The position numbers were made by a program, and so were the translations under genes. Under the pieces are notes generated by a model. It was not told where the DNA came from, ran no database searches, and was given only the letters and a program-made list of their open reading frames with translations. From JANYJZ01 sp964523395 (GTDB lineage Bacteria > Bacteroidota > Ignavibacteria > UBA10030 > SZUA-254): 64,000 nucleotides of DNA. The stretch lies in contig CAZFXS010000009.1 in the NCBI GenBank assembly GCA_964523395.1, forward strand, positions 62,001-126,000. Direction: 5' to 3'. This document shows positions 52,402 through 60,889 of the stretch, piece after piece; within the stretch, counting starts at the first letter, position 1; each line of letters begins with the position of its first letter.

Positions 52402-53661
52402 CTACTCGTAACGCAAAGATTCGATCGGATCCAGATTTGACGCCTTCCAAGCCGGGTACACTCCAAAAACAATCCCGATTATAGAGCAAATGACAAACCC
52501 TATAACAGCCCAATCATAGGGTATAACCACCGGAACTGAGAGTTGAATCGCGACAATATTTCCGACAACTATTCCTATAATAATTCCTATCAGCCCTCCC
52601 ATTTCACTAAGGACAATCGCTTCGAGAATAAACTGTGAAAGAATATTGGTCTTGCGAGCACCGATAGCTTTTCTGATCCCAATTTCTCTCGTTCTTTCAG
52701 TGACGGAAACGAGCATAATATTCATAATTCCGATACCAGCCGCCAGCAATGAAATAGAACTGATAAGAAATACTCCTAACCGGAAAGTGGAAGTAATCTG
52801 ATTAAACTCCTGAATCATCCCCTCATTGGAAAAATAGGAAAAGTCATCTTCTTCACCGGGAGGGACATTTCTGGCAACCCGCAGAATGGCACGCGATTGT
52901 TCCAGGCAGTCTTCATACACTTCCCTGTTAAGCGCTTTTACCATGATATTAATGCTCCGAGCGCGTTTCCCGTATTTCTGAAAATAGGAAGTAATGGGTA
53001 TAACCGCAAAATTGTCAGGATTGTCGTCGAGCGAACTTCCCTTCTTTTCAAACACACCGACTACCTGATATAATTCCCCGTCGGCTCGGATCGTCTCCCC
53101 GATAGGATTAACCTGTGGCGGAAACAGCTTTTCAGCCAATCCGGGCCCAATGACTATCACATTCGAAGCTTTGTCAATATCTTCATTGTTCAACCCTCTT
53201 CCGGTTTCCACAATCCAGTTATTGGTTACGAGGCCATCGACATTTTCCCCTGCAAGGGAAACATTCGGATTTGTTTTTTTATCCTGCCAGAACATGACAC
53301 GACCGAACTGCCAGATTTCAATACCAACAGCTTCCGCGTACGTTGATTTATCGCGCACCTGGAGCGCCTGCTCGTAGGTAATATCCTTTCTGTTCCTCAA
53401 ACGGCGCCGGGCATCATCGCCTCCATCAAATCCGCCGGGATATTTCTGGATCTGAAACGTATTGGCCCCTAACTGCGTCATGCCCTCTTCGATACTGTTC
53501 CGGAGAACTCCCATCGCGGTCATGACAGCAATAATAGAGAAAACACCAACAATAATACCGACTAATGTTAACGCCGACCGCAATTTGTTTGTGCGGATAG
53601 CATTCAATGCCATTACCAAACTTTCACGAAGATTCGACCACTCAAACAGCATTTTACTCAT
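52402..53661 (-). CDS. MacB-like ABC transporter permease (second permease)
   Basis: A 419-residue FtsX/MacB-type permease: a first helix (RSALTLVGIIVGVFSIIAVMTAMG), a large periplasmic domain (MacB_PCD-like, ERIRADGELYQVVGVFEKK in the region) and three C-terminal helices (VFLISSISLLAAGIGIMNIM, EMGGLIGIIIGIVVGNIVAI, WAVIGFVICSIIGIVFGVYPA). The TERTREIGIRKAIGA box between helices is typical of the family. It overlaps the preceding permease by eight bases. There is no ATPase domain, so it works with the separate ATPase encoded upstream, probably as a heterodimer with the other permease. It ends the operon. Confidence 0.9.
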   Translation of the reverse strand: MSKMLFEWSNLRESLVMALNAIRTNKLRSALTLVGIIVGVFSIIAVMTAMGVLRNSIEEGMTQLGANTFQIQKYPGGFDGGDDARRRLRNRKDITYEQALQVRDKSTYAEAVGIEIWQFGRVMFWQDKKTNPNVSLAGENVDGLVTNNWIVETGRGLNNEDIDKASNVIVIGPGLAEKLFPPQVNPIGETIRADGELYQVVGVFEKKGSSLDDNPDNFAVIPITSYFQKYGKRARSINIMVKALNREVYEDCLEQSRAILRVARNVPPGEEDDFSYFSNEGMIQEFNQITSTFRLGVFLISSISLLAAGIGIMNIMLVSVTERTREIGIRKAIGARKTNILSQFILEAIVLSEMGGLIGIIIGIVVGNIVAIQLSVPVVIPYDWAVIGFVICSIIGIVFGVYPAWKASNLDPIESLRYE

Positions 53662-54883
53662 AGCGCAGTGCCTCCACGGGATCCATCTTCGCGGCGCGGT
53701 AAGCAGGCATAAATCCGGAAGTTAGTCCCACAAAGAGCGATACTAATATCGCAATAAACACTACCGAGAGAGGCATGCTTGCCTGTAGTTCAAATACCTG
53801 GCCTACTACCTGCACCAGAATAAACGCAATCGTTAATCCCATTAACCCTCCAATCAGACATAAGACTGCCGCTTCGATCAGGAACTGCATCAGGATTGTT
53901 CTTCGCCGTGCTCCAATTGCTTTACGGATACCGATCTCTTTTGTCCGCTCCGTTACAGAAACAAACATGATATTCATAATTCCGATTCCGCCTACAAGAA
54001 GTGAAAGTCCGGTTATAAACAATCCGATTGCCCCGACAACAAAAGTAAACTGGCTGAACGTTTCGGTTAAAATTTCCTGAGCGTTAATATTAAAATCGTT
54101 TGGTTTCCCCGGCGACAGCTTGCGTACCTGACGCATTATGCCCTCAATTTCAATCTTGGCATCTTCCATCATGGGAAGCTCAGTAACCCTGACATTAATA
54201 GTGACAAATTGTTTCGTTCCGAAATGACTCTGAAATGAATGTATGGGAATAAAGATGCGGGTATCGGTCGTAAAGCGGCCGAACATACCACCCTGTTTTT
54301 CATACACACCAAGAATAGTATAGGGATATCCGCCTACCTTAATCACCTGCCCGATCGGATCACCTGATGGGAAGAGAGTTTCGGCAATATTAGCGCCTAT
54401 AGCACATACAGGCCTTCCGCCGTTTGACTCTTCCTGCGAAAAAAACCGCCCGTCAAGTTCCTTATTTCCTGAAGCACTATTATATGCTGCTGTCGTTCCG
54501 GTAACAAAGGCATCTTCCATCGACTTGTTGCCGAAGGTAGCTTTTGCCCGTTTAACCACAACCGGTGCAATTGCCGAAAGAAGCGTAGCCCTTCGCTCAA
54601 GAATATCGGCATACTCCACTTTCATATCGCGACGATTTCGAATTGTCGACCAATCATCATTGGAGACCCATGGAAATTTCTGCACATACATAACGTCTGT
54701 ACCGAACGCTTTCGCGCTGCTTTCGAATGCCTGGTTCAGTCCATTGATCGCAGTTGCCATTCCGGTAACAGCCACAATACCGATAATAATTCCAAGGGTG
54801 GTCAGAACCGACCTGAGTTTATTGGCACGAATCGCGCGAAACGCGATCACCAATCCCTCTTTCATTTCATGAAGAAAATACAT
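53654..54883 (-). CDS. MacB-like ABC transporter permease (first permease)
   Basis: ATG 54883 (GAGGA upstream, 14 bases after the ATPase stop) gives 409 residues; the longer ORF to 55108 overlaps the ATPase gene and lacks a signal. It has the same layout as its partner: first helix (SVLTTLGIIIGIVAVTGMAT), MacB-type periplasmic domain (GQVIKVGGYPYTILGVYEKQ) and C-terminal helices with the TERTKEIGIRKAIGARRRT box. With the second permease and the ATPase it forms an exporter of the MacB/LolCDE superfamily, linked through MacA- and TolC-like partners encoded upstream. The substrate cannot be told from sequence. Confidence 0.9.
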   Translation of the reverse strand: MYFLHEMKEGLVIAFRAIRANKLRSVLTTLGIIIGIVAVTGMATAINGLNQAFESSAKAFGTDVMYVQKFPWVSNDDWSTIRNRRDMKVEYADILERRATLLSAIAPVVVKRAKATFGNKSMEDAFVTGTTAAYNSASGNKELDGRFFSQEESNGGRPVCAIGANIAETLFPSGDPIGQVIKVGGYPYTILGVYEKQGGMFGRFTTDTRIFIPIHSFQSHFGTKQFVTINVRVTELPMMEDAKIEIEGIMRQVRKLSPGKPNDFNINAQEILTETFSQFTFVVGAIGLFITGLSLLVGGIGIMNIMFVSVTERTKEIGIRKAIGARRRTILMQFLIEAAVLCLIGGLMGLTIAFILVQVVGQVFELQASMPLSVVFIAILVSLFVGLTSGFMPAYRAAKMDPVEALRYE

Positions 54884-54896
54884 TATAAATGATTCC

Positions 54897-55616
54897 TCAG
54901 CCTGCAGCGGCCAAACGTTTATTCCGAACCACTTCGTCACTGGCAACCTCACCATCACGGACACGGATAATCCTGTTGGCATGTTCAGCAATATACTCTT
55001 CGTGCGTAACGAGAATGACAGTATTTCCCTGTTTATGAAGTTCTTCAAACAACTGCATAATTTCATCGCCGGTTTTTGAATCGAGATTTCCGGTCGGTTC
55101 GTCGGCAAGAAGAATTGACGGTTTATTTACCAACGCGCGGGCAATGGCAACACGCTGGCGCTGACCGCCCGACAACTCATTCGGTTTATGATGAATACGT
55201 TCACCAAGGCCAACCTGTTCAAGCGCTTCCTTCGCAAGTCTTTTTCGTTCTGTCGACGGAATACCACCATATATCAGCGGCAATTCCACATTGTGTAGAG
55301 AGTCGGACCGCGCCAGAAGATTAAAGGTTTGAAACACAAAGCCGATTTCTTTATTTCTTACTTTTGCAAGCTGGTTATCATTCATATCGCTTACGTTCAC
55401 ACCATTAAATTCATACAAACCAGACGTTGGCGTGTCAAGGCATCCGATAATATTCATGAGTGTGGATTTTCCTGAGCCCGAGGGGCCCATGATCGCGACA
55501 TATTCATTCTTATGAATCTGGACTGATACTCCACGAAGCGCGTGAACTTCCTCCGCACCTCCCATATCATACATTTTCTTAATTTGCTGAAGATTGATAA
55601 CCGGTATATTTGACAT
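54897..55616 (-). CDS. ABC transporter ATP-binding protein (LolD/MacB type)
   Basis: A 239-residue ABC ATPase with all functional motifs: Walker A GPSGSGKST, Q-loop FVFQTFNLLARSDS, signature LSGGQRQRVAIARAL, Walker B ILLADEPTGNLDS and the H-loop His in VTHEEYIAEH. The sequence HALRGVSVQIHKNEYVAIM and GNLDSKTGDEIMQLFEELH are typical of the LolD/MacB group that drives two FtsX-like permeases. It follows the MacA-like gene by 36 bases and precedes the first permease by 13. Confidence 0.95.
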   Translation of the reverse strand: MSNIPVINLQQIKKMYDMGGAEEVHALRGVSVQIHKNEYVAIMGPSGSGKSTLMNIIGCLDTPTSGLYEFNGVNVSDMNDNQLAKVRNKEIGFVFQTFNLLARSDSLHNVELPLIYGGIPSTERKRLAKEALEQVGLGERIHHKPNELSGGQRQRVAIARALVNKPSILLADEPTGNLDSKTGDEIMQLFEELHKQGNTVILVTHEEYIAEHANRIIRVRDGEVASDEVVRNKRLAAAG

Positions 55617-55652
55617 GAGAATTATCTCTCTTTCTTGTTTGTCAGATGAAGT

Positions 55653-56921
55653 TTAGTTCGAAGCGGGTTTGTCGCCGGGTTTACCGCCCTTGTTATTTTC
55701 AACGCGCACCTTTACCCCGTCTTCCAATTCACGGTTAATTGCCTTATAGCTTCCCGACACAACTTCTTTCCCTTCTTCAACACCCGACACAATTTCCGTG
55801 AATGAGTCATCGGAAATTCCACGTTTTACTTCGATTGATTTTGCCGAGCTGTTGTCAACCAGGAAGATAACTTCTTTCGGTTTTTCCATCTTAGCTTTGG
55901 GCTTCGGATTATTCGCCGCCATCGCTTCGCCGCCATCGGATTCATTCTTCTCCATACCCTCTTTATCCTTTGGCATTCGTGTCGTTACGCTCTGCACAGG
56001 AACCGCAAGAACATTCGTTTTAGTTTCCGTCTCAATTATTGCGGTCATCGACATACCGGGCCGCAACACGACATCTCTGTCAAGCACACGTATTTTTACT
56101 TCAAAATTTGTCACCTCTTCCTGTGTACCCAATCCTTTGGTTTTAGCAGTGTTTGCAATTTCATACACAATACCGGTAAGCTTTCTTCCGGGCAATGCAT
56201 CGACTTCAATCCTGGTGGTATCACCAATGGAAATCAGGATAACATCATTTTCTCCGACATCAACACGTGCTTCCATCCGGGAAAGATCAGCAACAGTCAT
56301 AACGTTTGTCCCCTGGAATTGGCTTGTACCAAGCACGCGTTCGCCAAGTTCAATTTGCAACTGGCTGATGGTTCCTTCCATCGGTGAATAAATAGTAGTC
56401 TTATAAAGATCTTCTCCTGCCTGTTTTACTGCGGCATTTGCCTGATCATACGATGCCTTCATCACCTCAAACGATGTTTTTGCCTGTTCAAGTTCTGAAT
56501 CGGAAATCAATCCTTTGGAAAACAGTTCTACCGACCGTTTATGCTCTGATTCACTGCGGGCAAGGTTCGCTTTTGCCGAGGTTAATCCTGCCGCGGCACG
56601 GTCACGCAACGCGATATATGTATCCGGTTTGATTTTCATCAGCAGGTCACCTTTGCGGACACGCATTCCTTCTTTGACGGGAAGTGCAATTACTTCGCCG
56701 CTCACTTCCGGAGAGATTACTACCTGAACTTCAGGATAGATTTTCCCGGTGGCAGTCACCGTCTGTGTTATCGTTCGCCGCTGGACCTTCTCGGTCTGCA
56801 CCGCAAATACCTGCTCTTTTTTTGTTCCCAGAACGACAAGCAGTACCAGCACTATAAGCAGAGCGCCTGCAACTGAGAAGATGATGACTTTCTTTTTCGA
56901 TTTTTTTTGTGTTGTTGCCAT
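55653..56921 (-). CDS. MacA-like periplasmic adaptor (HlyD/RND family)
   Basis: ATG 56921, with GGAGGGG seven bases upstream, gives 422 residues; a start at 56936 reads through the ribosome site. A single N-terminal anchor (VIIFSVAGALLIVLVLLVVLG) is followed by the lipoyl-like hinge (VISPEVSGEVIALPVKEGMRV), a coiled-coil hairpin (SAKANLARSESEHKRSVELF), a beta-barrel (GTISQLQIELGERVLG) and the membrane-proximal part (ESKAINRELEDGVKVRVENN-like end). It bridges the inner-membrane ABC complex to the TolC-like pore. It lies 27 bases after the TolC-like gene. Confidence 0.9.
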   Translation of the reverse strand: MATTQKKSKKKVIIFSVAGALLIVLVLLVVLGTKKEQVFAVQTEKVQRRTITQTVTATGKIYPEVQVVISPEVSGEVIALPVKEGMRVRKGDLLMKIKPDTYIALRDRAAAGLTSAKANLARSESEHKRSVELFSKGLISDSELEQAKTSFEVMKASYDQANAAVKQAGEDLYKTTIYSPMEGTISQLQIELGERVLGTSQFQGTNVMTVADLSRMEARVDVGENDVILISIGDTTRIEVDALPGRKLTGIVYEIANTAKTKGLGTQEEVTNFEVKIRVLDRDVVLRPGMSMTAIIETETKTNVLAVPVQSVTTRMPKDKEGMEKNESDGGEAMAANNPKPKAKMEKPKEVIFLVDNSSAKSIEVKRGISDDSFTEIVSGVEEGKEVVSGSYKAINRELEDGVKVRVENNKGGKPGDKPASN

Positions 56922-56948
56922 ACGAGTCCCCTCCAAGGGATACCAATG

Positions 56949-58310
56949 TTATTTTGAAATAATTCCTAATGCAAATTCCGTTTGTTTTTTAGAAAGCAAA
57001 TAGCCAATCACCGCGTTCACTTTGTTGCTCAGTGAGGTTGTATAATTTGCGTTCGCGATAAGAAGATCCAGAAGCGTACCCGCGCCGAGATTATATTTCT
57101 CTTCGGCGATCTTGCGATCCATCTCTGCCGATTGAACGCTTGTCTGAGTAACCATAACCTGTTTCTGCGACGCTTCAAGATCAAGAAGCGCTTTACGAAT
57201 ATCCACTGTTATCTGACGGCGTGATTGATTAAGCCCTTCCTGCGCATTCTTATAGGAAACCTGCGATTGCTCTACCTGGTTCTGTGTTGCAAAACCGTTG
57301 AAGATTGGCAGACTAACACTCAGGCTCAGCTGTAATCCGCGGTTATCGGTGATATTACTTAATTCATTATTATTGTAGCCAAACGAACCGGAAGCGCTCA
57401 CCGTCGGGAAATGTCCGGCCCGTGCGATGGTCATGGAAGCGTCTGCACTTTTTACATTTTCGACTGAGCCCTGATAATCCGGACGTCGTTCAAGTGCTGT
57501 CTTCACAAGATTGTTAAAATCGGTATACTGTTGATTCAGAGAAGCAAATTCGGCTGTGTCAATATTTGTCGGGATGCCTGCAAAATCCACAGAATATTCA
57601 GTGTCATCAAAATCCACACCAAGGAACGCAACGAGATCCGCTTTTGCCTTTTCAAAATTACTTTGTGACTGAATAAGTGACAGTTCATCTGACCCCACCT
57701 GTACCTGCTGGCGATAGACATCCGCCAGGGCAACCGCACCGACTTTATTTGATTCGCTGATGCGTTCGAGCTGGCGTTTGCTTCTCTTAAGATTTTCTTC
57801 CGACACCTTGAGCAACTGAAAATTTCTGACAACATTTAAAAAAAGAGAATGTGTGCTATAAATAGTGCTTTGTTCGGTACGATTAAGGGAGTATTCAGAC
57901 GATGTAGCATTAGCCTGTGCACGTGTAACGTTTGACGTGTTGGCAAACCCATTAAACAATACTACACGACTACTGATTCCCGTGCTAAAATTATTAGATG
58001 CGGAAAAACTTTTCCCCGCGGGATAATCAATGGGAATTCCGTTAACGACCGTTGTTCCACCGGGCGTATCCCTCCAGCTCTGACTGCGTGAAAATGACGC
58101 GCTGGCATTCAAATCGGGAAGCATATCACCGATAGCCGCCTGTGTTGCGGAACCCTGTGCCTCAAAGGTATTCTTCGCCTGAATGACGCTGACATTCTTT
58201 TGCAGTGCAAGCTCGATGGCGGATTCCAACGTTAATGTTTTGGTTTGCTGTGCTGTAGTAACTGAACATACCGTCAACACTGCTAATAGGACTATGAACA
58301 CTGATTTCAT
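56949..58310 (-). CDS. TolC-family outer-membrane efflux protein
   Basis: A 453-residue TolC-like protein with a signal peptide (FIVLLAVLTVCSVTTA) and the duplicated helical layout of the family: TLTLESAIELALQKNVSVIQAKNTF at the start, ALADVYRQQVQVGSDELSLIQSQ and AEEKYNLGAGTLLDLLIANANYTTSLS at the second repeat (each shown in part). It would form the outer-membrane channel of the exporter. It is the first gene of the operon, 107 bases downstream of the CCA-adding enzyme gene, so the operon promoter probably lies in 58311-58417. Confidence 0.93.
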   Translation of the reverse strand: MKSVFIVLLAVLTVCSVTTAQQTKTLTLESAIELALQKNVSVIQAKNTFEAQGSATQAAIGDMLPDLNASASFSRSQSWRDTPGGTTVVNGIPIDYPAGKSFSASNNFSTGISSRVVLFNGFANTSNVTRAQANATSSEYSLNRTEQSTIYSTHSLFLNVVRNFQLLKVSEENLKRSKRQLERISESNKVGAVALADVYRQQVQVGSDELSLIQSQSNFEKAKADLVAFLGVDFDDTEYSVDFAGIPTNIDTAEFASLNQQYTDFNNLVKTALERRPDYQGSVENVKSADASMTIARAGHFPTVSASGSFGYNNNELSNITDNRGLQLSLSVSLPIFNGFATQNQVEQSQVSYKNAQEGLNQSRRQITVDIRKALLDLEASQKQVMVTQTSVQSAEMDRKIAEEKYNLGAGTLLDLLIANANYTTSLSNKVNAVIGYLLSKKQTEFALGIISK

Positions 58311-58417
58311 AACAACTACTCCTTCAAATCGATGATAAACATTCGGATAGGCATCATCAAAGCTATCCTTGTAAACGAAAGGTTATTTAAAAAGTTACAG
58401 CGGGTGAGAAAATAATC

Positions 58418-59833
58418 TCAGGCGTTTTCCTGCATCACCTGATCTTTGATTTTAAGCAGATACGCCAACGCGGCGTCATGTTCATTGGGGATTTGCCCGT
58501 CTAAAATCGCCTCTTCAATTTTCTTTTTGAGGATGCCGACCAAGAGCCCCGGCTGAATACCGCAAACAGACATAATTTCCTCTCCTTTTACAGGGGGCTG
58601 CCAGTTGCGTAGCCGGTCTTTTTCTTCGACCTCCTCCATTTTCCGCATCACAATATCGTAATTTTTAAGATAACGGGCAACCCGCTGAGGGTTCTGCGAT
58701 GTAATATCTGCCCTGCATAATTTCATTAAATCATCAATTTCCGGACCCGAATCAAACAATAGTCTGCGCACAGCGGAGTCTGTTACCTCTTCGCTTACCA
58801 GTACCATGGGACGGAGGTGCAGTCGGACAAGCTTCTCAACATAGGAAAGCTTATCCATCGGCATTTTCATTCGTCTGAAAATCGATTTCATCATTCTCGC
58901 GCCAAGATCTTCATGTCCGTGAAATGTCCAGCCGATTCCTTCCTTAAAGGCTTTCGTCCGCGGTTTCGCGATATCGTGCGCAAGCGCCGCAAACCGCAGC
59001 CAGACATCATCCGTCGTTTCACAAATATTATCAACAACCTTGAGCGTATGAAGAAAAACGTCTTTGTGGTGATAATCCTTACGCTGTTCAACCCCGACCA
59101 TATCAACAAGTTCAGGGAACACATATTTCGCGAGCCCTGATTTTTGCAATAAGCCAAGTCCAATGGATGGTTTCGGTGATGAAAGGATTTTCATGAACTC
59201 ATCGGTAACCCGTTCCTGCGAAACGATGGAAATACGTCTTGCCATTTCCGGAATTGCCGCGAATGTTTTTTCATCGATGGTAAACTGAAGCTGCGACGCA
59301 AACCTGATAGCACGCATCATCCGGAGCGGGTCGTCATCGAATGTTTTTTCCGGATCAAGCGGTGTCCGGAGGATTTTTTCCTTCAGATCTGACTTCCCGG
59401 AAAACATATCTATGAGTTCACCCCAGCGGGATTTATTGATTGAAGCTGCAAGAGTATTCACCGTGAAATCGCGCCGTGAGAGATCGCTTTCCAGCGTGGC
59501 GCGTTTTACCGTCGGCTTACGTGAATCAGACTGATAACTCTCTTCACGAGCGGCAACAAACTCGATTTTCCCTTCTTCCAGCGGAAGCATCGCTGTGCCG
59601 AACTTTTCAAATACAATCACATTGTTCGTTCCAAGAGTTCTTGCTACGGCATTGGCAAATCCAATCGCATCTCCGACAATAACAATGTCGATGTCCTTTA
59701 CCTCTTTACCGAGCAATTTATCCCGGACATACCCGCCGACAACATAGGCTTCAACTTTTTCTTTGTCGGCAATTGCGCCAATCCTAACAAGAACTTCCTG
59801 AGTAATTTCTATATGTGTTTCAGATTTTTTCAT
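58418..59833 (-). CDS. CCA-adding-type tRNA nucleotidyltransferase / poly(A) polymerase with HD domain
   Basis: A 471-residue class II nucleotidyltransferase. The catalytic head shows GGYVRDKLLGKEVKDIDIVIV (metal-binding Asp pair DID), RRDFTVNTLAA and FDDDPLRMMRAIRFASQL, followed by the helical tRNA-binding part (FVPELVDMV-like). A C-terminal HD domain (HHKDVFLHTLKVVDNI, ALAHDIAKP, HGHEDLGARMM) adds phosphohydrolase activity in some homologues. Whether it adds CCA or poly(A) cannot be told from sequence. The tRNA gene in this window lacks an encoded CCA, which fits a need for CCA addition. A 16-base stem lies just before its start. Confidence 0.92.
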   Translation of the reverse strand: MKKSETHIEITQEVLVRIGAIADKEKVEAYVVGGYVRDKLLGKEVKDIDIVIVGDAIGFANAVARTLGTNNVIVFEKFGTAMLPLEEGKIEFVAAREESYQSDSRKPTVKRATLESDLSRRDFTVNTLAASINKSRWGELIDMFSGKSDLKEKILRTPLDPEKTFDDDPLRMMRAIRFASQLQFTIDEKTFAAIPEMARRISIVSQERVTDEFMKILSSPKPSIGLGLLQKSGLAKYVFPELVDMVGVEQRKDYHHKDVFLHTLKVVDNICETTDDVWLRFAALAHDIAKPRTKAFKEGIGWTFHGHEDLGARMMKSIFRRMKMPMDKLSYVEKLVRLHLRPMVLVSEEVTDSAVRRLLFDSGPEIDDLMKLCRADITSQNPQRVARYLKNYDIVMRKMEEVEEKDRLRNWQPPVKGEEIMSVCGIQPGLLVGILKKKIEEAILDGQIPNEHDAALAYLLKIKDQVMQENA

Positions 59834-59844
59834 ACGATACCGAT

Positions 59845-59895
59845 AAGACCTCCGATTTCTGCTCTGGAATGTCGCAGGAAGAAATCGGAGGTCTT
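59845..59895 (-). promoter_or_regulatory. Perfect 16-bp stem-loop before the CCA-type gene
   Basis: AAGACCTCCGATTTCT (59845-59860) and AGAAATCGGAGGTCTT (59880-59895) pair perfectly around a 19-base loop. On the minus strand the 3' arm contains GGAGG, 15 bases before the start codon at 59833, and only a weak T tract follows. It may end the upstream operon, or act as an attenuator or cover the ribosome site. Confidence 0.6.
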
Positions 59896-59899
59896 TTCA

Positions 59900-60889
59900 C
59901 TATTTCATTTTCTGACTATTGATACGTTCCATAATTTCATGTGCAATACGCAATGCCTGCATTCCCTCTTCGGCGGTTACCGCAGTTTGTGTATTCCCGG
60001 TAATTGCTTCAACGAAGAGTTCCAGCTCATACTTCAGAGCGTTGACTTCCTTGATTTCCGGCCGTTCGTAAACAATTTTTCTGTTCCCCTTACCCGACTC
60101 GATTTTGCCGAGCATCATGGTCGCTGATGCTGAAGGATCGTTTTCATCGACAAGACGGAACACTTCCGCTACCCCGTCCGAAAAATCGACAGAGATATAC
60201 GCATCGCGCTGGAACATACGCATCTTGCGCATTTTCTTCTGGGAAATACGGCTTGCAGTCACATTCGCGACACAGCCGTTGGCAAACTGCAGTCTCGCGT
60301 TCGCGATATCAAGACTATCCGAAACAACAGCAACACCATTTGCCTCAATCTGCTCGACGGGCGATCCGACAAGACTCATGATAATATCGATATCATGGAT
60401 CATCAAGTCGAGTACGACTGCGACATCGGTCCCTCTCGGATTAAACTGTGCCAGCCGGTGCGACTCAACAAACATCGGCTTCACGTGATATTTTTCAAGA
60501 GCGAGAATTGCCGGATTGAACCGCTCAATGTGTCCCACCTGAACTTTGACATGTTTTTCAGATGAACGGGCAACAATCTTCCGTGCCTGCTCTACAGTGG
60601 TCGTAATCGGTTTTTCGATGAACACGTGAACTCCGTGATCAATTGCCTGCAAAGCGATTTCACTGTGCAAAACAGTCGGAGTGACAATGCTTACGGCTTT
60701 CACTGCTGAAAGCAGTGCGTCAACCGAAGGAAACGTCCTCGTTTTGCATTCATCGGCAACTTGCTTCGCGCGCGACTGGTCAGCGTCATAAATTCCAACA
60801 AGCTCCACCGATGAAATCTCAGAATACATTTTCGCGTGCAACGAGCCGAGATGACCGGTTCCGATAACACCAACAGGAAGTTTTACCAT
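59900..60889 (-). CDS. Gfo/Idh/MocA-family oxidoreductase
   Basis: A 329-residue NAD(P)-dependent dehydrogenase of the Gfo/Idh/MocA family, which acts on sugars and sugar nucleotides. The Rossmann fold shows GVIGTGHLGSLHAKMY and VGIYDADQSRAKQVA; the EKP motif is in HVFIEKPITTTVEQA; the substrate domain holds VGHIERFNPAILAL and the typical DLMIHDIDIIMSLVG with the His-x-x-Asp pair. GHIERFNPA is common in UDP-N-acetylglucosamine-oxidising or -modifying members. The start overlaps the stop of the glycosyltransferase by seven bases. Its exact sugar cannot be named. Confidence 0.9.
   Translation of the reverse strand: MVKLPVGVIGTGHLGSLHAKMYSEISSVELVGIYDADQSRAKQVADECKTRTFPSVDALLSAVKAVSIVTPTVLHSEIALQAIDHGVHVFIEKPITTTVEQARKIVARSSEKHVKVQVGHIERFNPAILALEKYHVKPMFVESHRLAQFNPRGTDVAVVLDLMIHDIDIIMSLVGSPVEQIEANGVAVVSDSLDIANARLQFANGCVANVTASRISQKKMRKMRMFQRDAYISVDFSDGVAEVFRLVDENDPSASATMMLGKIESGKGNRKIVYERPEIKEVNALKYELELFVEAITGNTQTAVTAEEGMQALRIAHEIMERINSQKMK

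Noticed and set aside
55798..56391. Plus-strand 197-codon ORF antisense to the MacA-like gene
   Set aside because: Low-complexity shadow; the minus strand has clear adaptor domains and a good ribosome site.
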